A DNA stretch of 64,000 bases. Origin: UQRS01 sp964481575 (lineage in GTDB: Bacteria > Bacillota > Clostridia > Oscillospirales > Acutalibacteraceae). The notes beneath the pieces were generated by a model. The model searched no databases. It saw only the letters and a program-made list of their open reading frames with translations, and was not told where the DNA came from. Each line of letters opens with the position of its first letter. The stretch's first letter is position 1. The stretch is from contig CAYZTR010000006.1 of NCBI GenBank assembly GCA_964481575.1, forward strand, positions 10,964 through 74,963, read 5' to 3'. Positions 43,182-52,841 of this stretch are shown in pieces. The translations under genes and the position numbers were made by a program.

Positions 43182-44935
43182 ACAGTTCCTCCCAGCCTGC
43201 GGCACAATGCTGCGTCCGGCGTCACATAAACAGTACGGTTTGTCTCATAGATTACCATGCCGGGGCGGGCACCGGCCGGCTTTTTTACCCGGCGTACCGG
43301 GGTATAATCCACCGGCACAGAGGAGGATTCCCTGGCCTTGGAATAGTAAGCGGCCAGACAGGCAGCCTCCCGCATGGTCTGCTCCGGCGGCTCGCTGCCG
43401 GCACAGCAGAGGATGACATGGGAACCGGGAATATTCTTCACATGGAACCACAAGTCATTCTTTTCGGCGGTGTGCAGAGTCAGCTGGTCATTCTGGCGGT
43501 TATTCTTCCCCACCAGGATCCGGAACCCGTCGCTGGAGCAAAAGGACAGGGGTTTGGACAGCTTTTCCTTTTTCCGGGGCGCGCCGGACCGGCGCAGATA
43601 TCCCCCGGCCACCAGCTCTTCCCGAATCTCGGCCAGATCGGCCTCGCAGGCAGCCCGGGTCAGGGCGTCAAACACGGAATCCAGATACCGCAGCTCCTCC
43701 TCCCCGTCTGCGATCAGGCGGGTCAGGGTTTCCTCGGCAGTGTAACTCTTTTTATATTCCTTAAAATACTTTTGGGCATTGGCCGCCGGCGTCAGGGCCG
43801 CATTCAGGGGAATCTTCAGTTCCTTCAATTCCGGGTCATAATAATTCTGCACCACGGCCACAGCCGCACCCTTGGGGATGGCATGAAGATTGGCTTTGAT
43901 CAGTTCCCCGTAAATCCGGTAGGTTTCCCGGTCACTGCAACGGGCCAGATCCCGCCGCTGGGCGTCCAGCTTCCTGGAAATACGCCCGGAGGCATTGGAC
44001 AGCAGCTTCAGCAGGTCGGCGCTTTTGTGCCGCATCCGATCGGCCTGCTCCCGTGCGGCATAGAAGGCATCCAGCAGGGCGGAATAATCCCCGGGGGTAC
44101 TGGTCAATGCCGCCCGCCCGTATTGCAAAACAGGCAAATAAGTAAAATCCAAAGGCCGTCCGTCCCGCCCTGTAACCAGGGTGGGGGTGCCCGGCCCTTC
44201 CATGGCTTGAGCCAGCGTCTCCAGCTGAAGTTTCAGCTTAATCCGTTCCCGGTCAGACAGATCGCAAACCGGTTTATCGGTATCGCCGCAGGTTCGGTAG
44301 GCCACCTCCCGGCAAACCAGAGGACAGGCTCCGTCCAGGGTAGCCGACAGGGCCTTGGTCAGGGACAGATCCTGCTGTTCCAGCACAGCCTCCAGCACCG
44401 GAGCCGTGCCCGTTTCCAGCAGATCCAGCTTCCCCTGGGGCGTGGGCGGCGTATAGGGCGCCCCCGGCTGAATCAGCCGAGCGGCGGCATTCTCCAGATC
44501 CGAACGGCGGACGGCATCCACGATGCGGCCATCCTCCCCCACAAAGATCAGGTTGCTGCGGCTTCCCAGAATTTCCAGATACAGCTTGGGGGTAATGGAG
44601 TCCCCCATTTCATTGACCGAATCAAAGGTCAAGGCCACCACCCGATCCAGCCCCAGCTGCTCCACCGAAAGGAGTCTGGCATTCAGAAGATACTTCCGCA
44701 GGAGCATGCAAAACATCGGGGGCGTGGCCGGATTCTCTGGAGCAAAATCGGTAAGATGCAAGCGGGGGGCATTCCCCCGGGCGGACAGCAGCAGCCGGCC
44801 GGCGCAACCCTTTCCCCGCAGCACAAAAACCAGCTCCTCCCGGGAGGGCTGGTAAATTTTATCTACACGGGCAAACTGGGTTTTGTCCCGCAGCTCGGCA
44901 ACTAAGTGCCGGAGAAATGCGCCGTCTAACGCCAA
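43178..44935 (-). CDS. rqcH: Rqc2 homologue RqcH (NFACT family)
   Basis: 585 residues. An NFACT-N domain (about 1-200, including LLRKYLLNARL), a helical coiled-coil middle (about 260-430) and a C-terminal NFACT-R domain (LHTAEKNDLWFHVKNIPGSH near 485) are in order. RqcH binds stalled 50S-peptidyl-tRNA complexes and adds alanine tails for degradation; older annotation calls it fibronectin-binding protein. It follows the nif3 gene by 12 bases. Confidence 0.92.
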   Translation of the reverse strand: MALDGAFLRHLVAELRDKTQFARVDKIYQPSREELVFVLRGKGCAGRLLLSARGNAPRLHLTDFAPENPATPPMFCMLLRKYLLNARLLSVEQLGLDRVVALTFDSVNEMGDSITPKLYLEILGSRSNLIFVGEDGRIVDAVRRSDLENAAARLIQPGAPYTPPTPQGKLDLLETGTAPVLEAVLEQQDLSLTKALSATLDGACPLVCREVAYRTCGDTDKPVCDLSDRERIKLKLQLETLAQAMEGPGTPTLVTGRDGRPLDFTYLPVLQYGRAALTSTPGDYSALLDAFYAAREQADRMRHKSADLLKLLSNASGRISRKLDAQRRDLARCSDRETYRIYGELIKANLHAIPKGAAVAVVQNYYDPELKELKIPLNAALTPAANAQKYFKEYKKSYTAEETLTRLIADGEEELRYLDSVFDALTRAACEADLAEIREELVAGGYLRRSGAPRKKEKLSKPLSFCSSDGFRILVGKNNRQNDQLTLHTAEKNDLWFHVKNIPGSHVILCCAGSEPPEQTMREAACLAAYYSKARESSSVPVDYTPVRRVKKPAGARPGMVIYETNRTVYVTPDAALCRRLGGTV

Positions 44936-44947
44936 AGAAAATCCCCC

Positions 44948-45715
44948 TTACAGATAGGTTGCCGGTTCCGACTGACGAATCTCTGCCACCGGCAGACCCG
45001 GGAACCATTCCCGCAGCCGCCTGGCAATCTCCGCCACAATTTTCTGCTCGGTGGCAAAATGGCCGGCATCCAACAAACAAATATCCAATTCCCGGGCCAA
45101 CAGCAGCTCATGGTGTCTGGCCTCGCCGGTGACCAGCACATCAGCGCCAGCCGCCTTGGCCTCTTCCAGAAAATCCGCGCCGGAACCGCCGCAGACAGCC
45201 ACCCGACGCACCGGCCGGGACAAGGGGGTATAACGCAGGCCACTGCACCCCAACGCGCCCTTGACAAACCGGGCAAACGCCTCCACTTCCATGGGTTGGG
45301 GCAGTTCCCCCAACCGGGGCATGGGCGGGATGCCGGGACCTTCCCCCTGACCAAAAGCATGAATACCGGTCAACTGCAGCGCCTGGGCCAGCACATCATT
45401 AACGCCCCCCGCCGCCGCATCCAGATTGGTATGGGCGCAGATGGCAGTCATCTGCCCGGCCGCCAGAAGGTAAGGGGCGCTGCCGGCCGGCAGCCGCTTC
45501 ACCGGGGTAAAGATCACCGGATGATGGCTGACGACTAGATTATAGCCAGCCTTCCCGGCACGGCGCACCGCGTCTGGGGTAATGTCAAAGCAAACGGCCA
45601 CCCCGGTCACCTCTGCGGCAGGATCCCCGGCCAAAATACCGGCATTGTCAAAAGACATCTGGGTGGCAAAGGGCGCCCAAGCGTCCAGCTTTTCAAAAAT
45701 ATCACGCACCAGCAT
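44948..45715 (-). CDS. Nif3-like dinuclear metal-centre protein
   Basis: 255 residues. VVSHHPVIFTP near residue 62 and CAHTNLDAAAGGVND near 93 provide metal ligands. GADVLVTGEARHHELLLA near 190 and DAGHFATEQKIV near 220 complete the site. The length is the short hexameric form without the central insert. The function of the family remains debated. It stands next to trmK, the usual order in Firmicutes. Confidence 0.9.
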   Translation of the reverse strand: MLVRDIFEKLDAWAPFATQMSFDNAGILAGDPAAEVTGVAVCFDITPDAVRRAGKAGYNLVVSHHPVIFTPVKRLPAGSAPYLLAAGQMTAICAHTNLDAAAGGVNDVLAQALQLTGIHAFGQGEGPGIPPMPRLGELPQPMEVEAFARFVKGALGCSGLRYTPLSRPVRRVAVCGGSGADFLEEAKAAGADVLVTGEARHHELLLARELDICLLDAGHFATEQKIVAEIARRLREWFPGLPVAEIRQSEPATYL

Positions 45716-45746
45716 GGCCGGTACCTCCTTTTACGTTTCAAACCTT

Positions 45747-46508
45747 TTATGTTTTATGATTCTCTGTCGGCGCCGATGCAGCACCCAAACCGGTGCAGAA
45801 AGGCGTTCCCTGCGAAGCAGGCAATTCATCGGCCAGAATGGCGGCAATCTCCGCTGCCAAGGCCTCCTGCTGCAGGGCCTCCTGCTGCAGGGCAGGCACC
45901 CGGGCCTTTTGGGCTGCCTCCCCGGATAATCTGCGCCACTGCTTTTGCCGATAGGCGGCAATATCTTCCGGCGCTCCCAGCGCCCCGGCCAGGCCGATAT
46001 ACAGGGCAGCACCGGCATAGCCGCCGGTTTTCCCAGAATATCGGGCCGAAATCACACTGTAAGGTCGCCCGTCATCCTGAACAAACCGCTCCTGCAAAGG
46101 GAAAAAGCCATAATCGGACAGATACTGCCGCAGCGCCTCCGGAGAGGTCATGGGCTGCAGCACCAATAAATATGCCGGATCCCGCAGCCAGGGGGCAGCG
46201 GCCAGAATGGCGGCAACCTCTTCTCCACCCATGCCGGCTATGACGATCACATTGGCCTCCGCCGGGGCTACCGGCGCAAGTCCATCTCCCAGGCGCAGTT
46301 CGATACCGTCAACACCGGCGGCCGCCACATTGGCCCGGGCCGTCTCCAAAGGGCCGGGCCGCAAATCACAGGCAATCACCCGGGGGCTTTGCCCGGTAAG
46401 CCGCAGAAAGATTGGCAGGTAGGCGTGATCCGTCCCGATATCCGCCACTGGCAGACCGGCAGGAATGGCCGCGGCAATGGCCGCCAGCCGGTTGCTTAAA
46501 GGGCGCAA
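45747..46508 (-). CDS. trmK: tRNA (adenine(22)-N1)-methyltransferase TrmK
   Basis: 253 residues. VADIGTDHAYLPIFL near residue 21 is the SAM motif I and VIVIAGMGGEEVAAIL near 88 is typical of TrmK. It makes m1A22 in tRNA. The start is TTG 46508, eight bases after GGTGAGG and three after the stop of the DUF1858 gene. A 15-bp direct repeat (45861-45890) codes a repeated LQQEA near residue 210. The adjoining nif3 gene supports the call. Confidence 0.9.
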   Translation of the reverse strand: MRPLSNRLAAIAAAIPAGLPVADIGTDHAYLPIFLRLTGQSPRVIACDLRPGPLETARANVAAAGVDGIELRLGDGLAPVAPAEANVIVIAGMGGEEVAAILAAAPWLRDPAYLLVLQPMTSPEALRQYLSDYGFFPLQERFVQDDGRPYSVISARYSGKTGGYAGAALYIGLAGALGAPEDIAAYRQKQWRRLSGEAAQKARVPALQQEALQQEALAAEIAAILADELPASQGTPFCTGLGAASAPTENHKT

Positions 46509-46511
46509 GGC

Positions 46512-46712
46512 TTACGCCTCACCAAAATAGGCATTCAATTTGGCCAGCAGCTCCTCCACATCGGTACCGTGGACGGCACAGGCTTCCTCAATAGACTCTC
46601 CGCGGGAAGCCGGGCAACCCAGACAATGCATCCCGATCTCAAAAAAATACTCCGCTGCGCCGGTATCCCGATCCAGCACGTCACCAATCAGCATATCCTT
46701 GGTAATTTTCAT
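46512..46712 (-). CDS. DUF1858-domain small protein
   Basis: 66 residues. The start MKITKDMLIGDVLDRD, then FFEIGMHCLGCPASRGESIE with two Cys, is the DUF1858 pattern found alone or fused to hybrid-cluster and other redox proteins. It probably binds a metal or helps a redox partner. It leads the trmK-nif3-rqcH-arsC transcript. ATG 46712 follows AAAGGATG. Confidence 0.88.
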   Translation of the reverse strand: MKITKDMLIGDVLDRDTGAAEYFFEIGMHCLGCPASRGESIEEACAVHGTDVEELLAKLNAYFGEA

Positions 46713-46827
46713 GAAAATTCATCCTTTCCTTGTTTAAAAACATCCATGCTAAAAGCATGTGTTTATTGTACCACAAAAAAAATACAAATAAAAGAGTTTT
46801 CCACTTTATTTTCTGCAAAACATCCGT

Positions 46828-46833
46828 TATAAT
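46828..46833 (+). promoter_or_regulatory. Probable -10 box upstream of the zinc-binding lipoprotein
   Basis: TATAAT lies 58 bases before the start; the best -35 (TTTATT, 46805-46810, 17-base spacer) is weak. A zinc-responsive operator was not recognised. Confidence 0.4.
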
Positions 46834-46890
46834 AGGAGTAAACTGAAAGTATATCAAAATTCGTTGCAAGGAGGCCCGGGAGAATCACCC

Positions 46891-47907
46891 ATGAAACATT
46901 TCTGGAAACGGCTGCTCTGCGGTGGGCTGTGTATTCTGTTGCTAATCGGCGCAGGATGCCAGTCCCGGCAAAGTGACCATTCAAAATTGCAGGTAGTAGC
47001 CTCCTTTGCACCGGTCTACGCCATTGCCCTGACCCTGACGGAGGGCGCTACCGGTCTGGAACTGTCGGTCATGGCCGGCAGCAGCACCGGCTGCCTCCAC
47101 GATTACACCATCACCGCTGCCGACATGAAAAAAGTGGAATCTGCCGACCTGTACCTGATTGGCGGCGCCGGCATGGAAGGTGCATTTCTGGATAAGATCC
47201 GGGAGGAATACCCCCAATTAACCATTGCCGATGCCTCCCAGGGCGTGCGGCTGCTAACCGAAGAGGAGCATGACGGCCATGAGGAGCATGACGACCATGA
47301 GGAGCATGACGACCATGAGGACCATGAGGACTACGAGGATTCCCACGACGGCGAACATGCAGATTCCCATGGGCACGATCATGGCGCGGAGAACCCCCAC
47401 ATCTGGCTCTCTACCGAAAACGCCGCCATCATGGCCCGTAATCTGGCTGAGGCACTCTGTCAGGCCGACCCGGCGGATGCAGATCTGATCCGCCGGAACC
47501 TTCAGACCTTCACTGACGCACTGGAGGCCCTGCACATTGCCTATCTACCCCAATTTGACACCCTGGAACATCGGGGCATCATCACCTTTCACGAAGCCTT
47601 TTCCTATCTGGCAGAGGAATTCGGGCTTCAGGTGGAGCAGGTAATTGAAACCGAAGCCGGAACTGCGCCGGATCCCCGGACGCTGCAGTCCTTAATGGAC
47701 ACGGTTCGCAGCGGCCATGTGTCGGCCATTTTTACCGAACCCCAATACCCGGATTCCACCGCACGTACCATTGCTGCCGAAACCGGCATCGGCGTCTACA
47801 CCCTAGACCCCATTGTCACAGGGGAAATGAAGCCGGACAGTTTCCTCACCAGACTGCAAGCCAATCTGGATACGCTGCTAGCTGTGCTGGCCCAACCATC
47901 CACATAA
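46891..47907 (+). CDS. Zinc ABC-transporter substrate-binding lipoprotein (ZnuA/AdcA-like), orphan
   Basis: 338 residues. Lipobox GAGC with Cys23. Metal ligands align as His70 (CLHDYT), His170 (NPHIWLS), His234 (ITFHEAF) and Asp306 (TLDPIV). Residues about 127-165 form a very His/Asp/Glu-rich loop typical of ZnuA zinc-sensing loops, encoded by 21-bp near-repeats at 47260-47385. No permease or ATPase gene adjoins, so partners must lie elsewhere. ATG 46891 has GGGAGA seven bases upstream. Confidence 0.9.
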   Translation: MKHFWKRLLCGGLCILLLIGAGCQSRQSDHSKLQVVASFAPVYAIALTLTEGATGLELSVMAGSSTGCLHDYTITAADMKKVESADLYLIGGAGMEGAFLDKIREEYPQLTIADASQGVRLLTEEEHDGHEEHDDHEEHDDHEDHEDYEDSHDGEHADSHGHDHGAENPHIWLSTENAAIMARNLAEALCQADPADADLIRRNLQTFTDALEALHIAYLPQFDTLEHRGIITFHEAFSYLAEEFGLQVEQVIETEAGTAPDPRTLQSLMDTVRSGHVSAIFTEPQYPDSTARTIAAETGIGVYTLDPIVTGEMKPDSFLTRLQANLDTLLAVLAQPST

Positions 47908-47994
47908 CCTGACATCAAAAGTCCATTTTGAAAACTGAGAAAATGAAATCTGTAGAAATAACAAATCTACTGATAAAACCAAAGGGAATTACTT

Positions 47995-49032
47995 ATGAAT
48001 AAACATTGGAACTGGAAACGCTTTCGCCGCAAGAGACTGTATGCTGTCTTGCTTTGTGCCGCCATCCTTGTGATAACGGCCATTCCTACCATTCACGGGC
48101 TGGAGACTGTCTATACCGCAACCATCGACAGCCCCGCCCAGACCACTGCCGAAACGCAGGCAACGTCGGAAACCGCCGTCAGCAGTGAAAACCAGCCCGA
48201 ATCGGAACCGGAGGTTTCCCAGGAGGCTTCTGCGGAGGAGTCCTCCTCCCAGCCGGAGCCCCCGGCCGAGAGTCAGGTGCCGGTTTCTTCTGTGCCGGTC
48301 TCTGTGGCCGAAAGCAGCAAACCGAATTCTGTCTCCGTCCAAACCGCTCCCACTGAAACAACACCTGTGGTCACGCCGCCGTCTGTGCCGGTGACACCCG
48401 GCTCCAAAATCTGTTACCTGACCTTTGACGACGGTCCGTCGGATAATACCCTGCGGATTCTGGACATTTTGGCGCAATACAACGCCAAGGCTACCTTTTT
48501 TGTCATTGGCCGAGGCAAACTGGAATATCTGTCCAACATCGTAGCAGCCGGACATACCGTAGGATTACATTCCGACTCCCACGAATATTCCGCCGTTTAC
48601 ACTTCCGAAGCGGCTTATTTCGCCGATCTGCAGGCCATCAGCGACAAAGTATATGAACGCATCGGCGTCCGCAGCAATATCATCCGGTTCCCCGGTGGCT
48701 CCAGCAATTTGGTCAGCGCAAAATACAATGTGGGAATCATGTCCCGTCTGGTAGGGCAAGTAGAGGAACAGGGCTATCATTATTTTGACTGGAACGTCAG
48801 TTCTGGGGACGCCGATGGAAACAAAGTTCCGGCTTCCAAAATCCTGCAAAACATTCAGGGCATCAACTATACCAACAAGACCCGCATCTGTGTCCTGTTC
48901 CATGATACGTCGGCCAAAAGCACCACCGTGGAGGCTCTGCCTGCCGTTTTAGAGTACCTGTCAGCCCAGGGATTCGCCTTTGAATCCCTGACCGAAGACA
49001 CCGCCCCCTTCCATCACAATGTGCAAAACTAA
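47995..49032 (+). CDS. Polysaccharide deacetylase (NodB domain), membrane-anchored
   Basis: 345 residues. A basic N-terminus and membrane segment (about 16-33) are followed by a Ser/Pro/Glu-rich linker (about 45-130) and the NodB domain. Catalytic and metal residues: TFDDGPSD near 142, HSDSH near 190, RFPGG near 226, DWN near 262 and LFHD near 300. It should deacetylate peptidoglycan or another extracellular glycan. The vanZ gene overlaps its end by 14 bases. Confidence 0.92.
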   Translation: MNKHWNWKRFRRKRLYAVLLCAAILVITAIPTIHGLETVYTATIDSPAQTTAETQATSETAVSSENQPESEPEVSQEASAEESSSQPEPPAESQVPVSSVPVSVAESSKPNSVSVQTAPTETTPVVTPPSVPVTPGSKICYLTFDDGPSDNTLRILDILAQYNAKATFFVIGRGKLEYLSNIVAAGHTVGLHSDSHEYSAVYTSEAAYFADLQAISDKVYERIGVRSNIIRFPGGSSNLVSAKYNVGIMSRLVGQVEEQGYHYFDWNVSSGDADGNKVPASKILQNIQGINYTNKTRICVLFHDTSAKSTTVEALPAVLEYLSAQGFAFESLTEDTAPFHHNVQN

Positions 49033-49531
49033 CCGAAAAAAATGCAAATTATGCCTTCGGCTGCTGTGCTGGGTCGGCGCACTGGTCTGGGCCGGGCTGA
49101 TTTTTTACATGTCCTCCAAGGACGCCACCGCCTCCTCTGGCCTGAGCGGTTCCTTGATCCATACTCTGCTGAAAACCTTCTGGCCGCCCTTTCGCAATAG
49201 CGACCCAGAGACCCAGCTGGCCGTCATAGCATCTCTGCAATTTTTGGTGCGGAAAACAGCCCACTTCTGCATTTATGGCAGCCTTGGCCTATGGGTTTTG
49301 GGCGCCCTGTCCACCTATACCCTATCCTTCCGGTGGCGGGAAGGGCTGACGCTTGGGCTGGTTCTGCTATACGCGGCTTCTGATGAAATCCACCAGTACT
49401 TTATTCCCGGTCGCTCCAGCCAGTGGCAGGATGTCCTGCTGGATGTCTCCGGCGCCCTGGCATTTACCTTGGCGGCCCACCTGCTCAGCCGGGCCCTTCT
49501 CCGCATCCGGCGAAGAGAAAAAAGCAGCTAA
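49019..49531 (+). CDS. VanZ-family membrane protein
   Basis: 170 residues. Four or five hydrophobic segments, with IFYMSSKDAT near residue 30, KTAHFCIYGSLGLW near 80 and SDEIHQYFIPGRSSQWQDVL near 120, the VanZ signature. Relatives affect glycopeptide susceptibility or envelope traits; the biochemical role is unknown. No ribosome site is seen, so translation may be coupled to the deacetylase gene it overlaps. Confidence 0.88.
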   Translation: MCKTNRKKCKLCLRLLCWVGALVWAGLIFYMSSKDATASSGLSGSLIHTLLKTFWPPFRNSDPETQLAVIASLQFLVRKTAHFCIYGSLGLWVLGALSTYTLSFRWREGLTLGLVLLYAASDEIHQYFIPGRSSQWQDVLLDVSGALAFTLAAHLLSRALLRIRRREKSS

Positions 49532-49688
49532 CTCCATTTGCAGCGCAACATGCAAACCACCATTCGGCGCCTTAAGACCCCAATCACAGAATCTTAACAA
49601 CACGTTCCAGCAAATGACACAGAAGTCATGCGGCGAACTAACCCCCTCCCATCTCAGAAAAGTAACCACACTTTCTATGGCAGCACAC

Positions 49689-49729
49689 AAAAAGCCATCC
49701 GATGCGCATTTTGCTTCGGATGGCTTTTT
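49689..49729. terminator. Bidirectional terminator between vanZ and GH130 operon
   Basis: A perfect 13-bp stem (AAAAAGCCATCCG, 49689-49701; complement 49717-49729) with a 15-base loop. The 49532-49688 gap before it holds no gene. Confidence 0.88.
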
Positions 49730-49802
49730 ATGGTTGACATATTTTTGGCTGTTTCTTTATGGCTGTGATAAACGTATGGCCATTGATGTTCTGATATTGC
49801 AG

Positions 49803-50792
49803 TTATACCGGCTGGCAAAGCGCCAGCAGATCGTCTACCTGCGCGGTGGCCAGACACTCTACCGTATCGGCGGCGCCGTAATAAATTTTTACCTGGCCGT
49901 CTTCTTCCAGGAGCATCCCGCCGGGGAAAATGACATTTTCCCGGAAACCTTCGTCGGCTTCATAAGGAGCTTCGGGGGCCAGCAAAGGCGATTTGGACAG
50001 GCCGATCACCTTGGACGGATCCTCCAGATCCAACAGCATGATACCGGCGCAATACCGCTTCTTCCAGGTATCCTCCCAGCCGTTTTTACCACGGTTGGGA
50101 TCAACATCCACCGCATGGAACACGGTCAGCCAGCCCTTTTCTGTTTTCACAGGCGGGGCGGCAGGGCCGGTTTTATCATTGGCAAATGGCACCTGCTCCA
50201 CCGGCAGCACCAGACTGGAGTTACCCCAATAGATCAGATCCGGGGACCGGGACAACCAGGTATCAAACCGATCCCTGCCCCGGGAATACACCGGCATGGG
50301 GCGCTCCAGGCGGACATATTCGCCCCCGATCTTTTCGGGGAAAAGCACCATGTTCCGATTGTCCGGCAGCGAAAGGCTCAAGATCTTCAACTCCTGCAGA
50401 TCCGGGGTAATCTCCCCCACGCCGCCCCGGAGACCGTGGCGGGTATCGCAGGCAAAACAGACATACAAATGCCCATCCAGAACCGTGAGCCGGGGATCAT
50501 AGATCCGGGTCATTTCAGAATCCGGCAAATGATGAGAGTGGAGCAGAGGCTCCGGCCGGGCCGTCCAATGAACCCCGTCGGGGCTGGTGGCAAAGCCGAT
50601 GGTACACCCGGTAAACCGGCTGCCGGAAACGTGCCGGTAATCATTGCGGAACAACATCAGGTACTGCCCCTGCCACTTAACCACCCCGGCATTGAAAATG
50701 CAGGTGGCTTCATAGGGAATATCCTTGGCCGTCAGAATGGGGCCATGGCGGGTAATGCAGGAGGCAGAAGTCAGCTTAGGTTCTAACTGCAT
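49803..50792 (-). CDS. Glycoside phosphorylase family GH130 (beta-mannoside phosphorylase)
   Basis: 329 residues, five-bladed propeller. RIYDPRLTVLDGHLYVCFA near residue 96 contains the catalytic Asp of GH130. FNAGVVKWQGQYLMLFR, HVSGSRFTGCTIG (phosphate binding) and FPEKIGGEYVRLERP are family-typical. It phosphorolyses beta-mannosides to mannose 1-phosphate in the cytoplasm. It forms an operon with an oxidoreductase and an isomerase-like gene. The exact linkage cannot be told. Confidence 0.92.
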   Translation of the reverse strand: MQLEPKLTSASCITRHGPILTAKDIPYEATCIFNAGVVKWQGQYLMLFRNDYRHVSGSRFTGCTIGFATSPDGVHWTARPEPLLHSHHLPDSEMTRIYDPRLTVLDGHLYVCFACDTRHGLRGGVGEITPDLQELKILSLSLPDNRNMVLFPEKIGGEYVRLERPMPVYSRGRDRFDTWLSRSPDLIYWGNSSLVLPVEQVPFANDKTGPAAPPVKTEKGWLTVFHAVDVDPNRGKNGWEDTWKKRYCAGIMLLDLEDPSKVIGLSKSPLLAPEAPYEADEGFRENVIFPGGMLLEEDGQVKIYYGAADTVECLATAQVDDLLALCQPV

Positions 50793-50806
50793 AGGTAAAA
50801 CACCTC

Positions 50807-51973
50807 TTAATACGTGCCTTCCAGGTCGGCAACAGCGCCGGAGGCTTCAGGCTTTACAAAAGTTGAAGCCCGGATCTTTTCCTGGAGCAGGTCATAGAAC
50901 AGATCCTCATCTAACGGCAGTTCCACCGATTTGCCGGTCCAAGAGGACAGGTGGATGGCATTGGAAATGGTCAGGCCATTGATTCCCTCCTGGCCGGGGG
51001 CCAGGAGCGGCGTCCCATGCAGGACGGCCTGGATAAAGTTATTGCAGATGCCCACATGCTGCGGGGCTTCACCGCGAATAGGGATCTGGACGTTCCATTC
51101 CTCCGGCCGGTCAAAGCCGCCTGCGGCGGTATTCCGGAATTCCTGCACCGAACCGTTGCAACGGATATACTGGAGGACTCCCCCTTCAATGACCACCTTG
51201 CCCCGGTCACCGCTGATTTCCAAACGGTTGGTACCCGGCGCTTCGCCGGTGGTGGTGACAAACACGCCGGTGGCGCCGTTGGGATATTCCAGATAGGCGG
51301 TGACGTCGTCCTCCACTTCAATGTCATGGTATTTACCGTAGGCACAGAAGCCGGTGACTTTGGAGGGCATACCGCAAAGCCACTGGAGCAGATCCAGCTG
51401 GTGGGGATCCTGATTCAGCAGGACGCCGCCGCCTTCCCCGGCCCAGGTGGCCCGCCAGGAGCCCGAATCATAATAACTCTTGGTCCGGAACCAGTCGGTG
51501 ATAATCCAGTTGACCCGCACCAGCTCTCCCAGTTCCCCGGAATCTATCAGCTGCTTCACCTTCTGATACAGCGGATCGGTGCGCTGGTTGAACATCAGGC
51601 CAAACACCTGATTCGGATGGGCATCGGCCACGGCGTTCATTTCCCGGACGGCCTTGGTATAAACACCGGCGGGTTTTTCACTGAGCACATGCAGACCGGC
51701 CTCCAGGCCGGCAATGGCATAGGTGGGATGAAAATAATGGGGGGTGGCAATGAGGATAGCATCCACTTCCCCGCTGCCGATCAATTCCTCCGCGGTGGCG
51801 AAGCCCTTGCAATCCGGATTGCTGCAAAGCCGCAGGCCGGCTTCCAGCCGGGCCGGATCCACATCGCACACGGCGGTGATACGGCCGCCGTGAATTTTCC
51901 CGGCGTTAAAATTCCGAATGTGGCCGGAACCCATGTTCCCTAGCCCGATGATACCGAAACGTACTTCTTCCAT
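50807..51973 (-). CDS. Gfo/Idh/MocA-family oxidoreductase
   Basis: 388 residues. Rossmann motif GIIGLGNMGSGHIRNF near residue 7 and SEKPAGVYTKAV near 95 mark the family, with a C-terminal alpha/beta domain from about 130. It oxidises or epimerises a sugar or inositol with NAD(P). Between GH130 and the TIM-barrel isomerase; all three probably process one imported glycan sugar. The substrate is unknown. Confidence 0.92.
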   Translation of the reverse strand: MEEVRFGIIGLGNMGSGHIRNFNAGKIHGGRITAVCDVDPARLEAGLRLCSNPDCKGFATAEELIGSGEVDAILIATPHYFHPTYAIAGLEAGLHVLSEKPAGVYTKAVREMNAVADAHPNQVFGLMFNQRTDPLYQKVKQLIDSGELGELVRVNWIITDWFRTKSYYDSGSWRATWAGEGGGVLLNQDPHQLDLLQWLCGMPSKVTGFCAYGKYHDIEVEDDVTAYLEYPNGATGVFVTTTGEAPGTNRLEISGDRGKVVIEGGVLQYIRCNGSVQEFRNTAAGGFDRPEEWNVQIPIRGEAPQHVGICNNFIQAVLHGTPLLAPGQEGINGLTISNAIHLSSWTGKSVELPLDEDLFYDLLQEKIRASTFVKPEASGAVADLEGTY

Positions 51974-51986
51974 GGCAGCTCCTCCC

Positions 51987-52811
51987 TTAGGCGATCTGGC
52001 AATCCAGCGTCTTGAGGATATCCATCAAGGCGTTGTAAGCAATTTTGAATTTATCCGCGCCGCAGACAGCGATGTCGCCGGTTTGCAGATGAGGCTCCAG
52101 AGACAAAAAGCCTTCATACCCCTGGGCAGCCAGCCGGCCCAGAATGTAGGCCAGATTGCCGTCTCCCTGACCGGAGGGCACCACCTTGCCGTTTTCCAGC
52201 AGGGCGTCCTTAATATGCATATACACAATCTGCTTTTCCAACAGATCAAACCCGGTCTTGGTATCACAGCCGCACTGGACAAAGTTGGCCGGGTCAAAGA
52301 TCCCCTTGACCACATTCCAGTCCATAGCGTCCAGCAGGGTCTTACACCGGGCCGGTGTGTCACCGTAAATACCCTTTTCATTCTCATGCAGCAGAATCAG
52401 ATCCTGGGTTCTGGCATAATCGGCAAACTGCTTCCAATAGCCCAGCACCTTTTCCTGATAAACATCTGCATCCTCCCCCTTGGGGATAAAGAAGCTGAAA
52501 GTCCGGATGTACCGGGTCTCCATGATCCGGGCGATCTGGCAGACATGTTTGAATTTTTCATAATGGGGACCAAAGTCATCATTGACGCCGATCTTCCCCA
52601 AGGGCGAACCCACAGCTGAGAGACGGAACCCGTTCTCATCCAGGCGGGCCTTGATGGCGCGGGCCTCCTCCAAAGTGCAGTCCGACAAATTTTTCCCGTC
52701 CACATTACGCATTTCAATATAATGAATGCCCAACTCTTTTAGGGTAGCCATCTGCTCGGTCAGGCTGTCAGCGATTTCATCAGCAAAGCCGGTGATGATA
52801 AATTTTGCCAT
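51987..52811 (-). CDS. Sugar phosphate isomerase/epimerase (xylose isomerase-like TIM barrel)
   Basis: 274 residues. Metal ligands are suggested by LLHENEKGIYGDT near 130 (Glu), GIFDPANF near 165 (Asp), MHIKDAL near 195 (His) and LSLEPHL near 240 (Glu), in the order seen in AP-endonuclease-2-like isomerases. ATG 52811 has GGAG nine bases upstream; the eight-codon extension is rejected. First gene of the GH130 operon. Confidence 0.88.
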   Translation of the reverse strand: MAKFIITGFADEIADSLTEQMATLKELGIHYIEMRNVDGKNLSDCTLEEARAIKARLDENGFRLSAVGSPLGKIGVNDDFGPHYEKFKHVCQIARIMETRYIRTFSFFIPKGEDADVYQEKVLGYWKQFADYARTQDLILLHENEKGIYGDTPARCKTLLDAMDWNVVKGIFDPANFVQCGCDTKTGFDLLEKQIVYMHIKDALLENGKVVPSGQGDGNLAYILGRLAAQGYEGFLSLEPHLQTGDIAVCGADKFKIAYNALMDILKTLDCQIA

Positions 52812-52841
52812 AGTTGGAATCTCCTTCCAATGCACATATTT

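Noticed and set aside
49734..49762. TTGACA-17-TTATGG promoter-like sequence reading rightward
   Set aside because: The -10 box is poor and it would only make RNA antisense to the GH130 gene.
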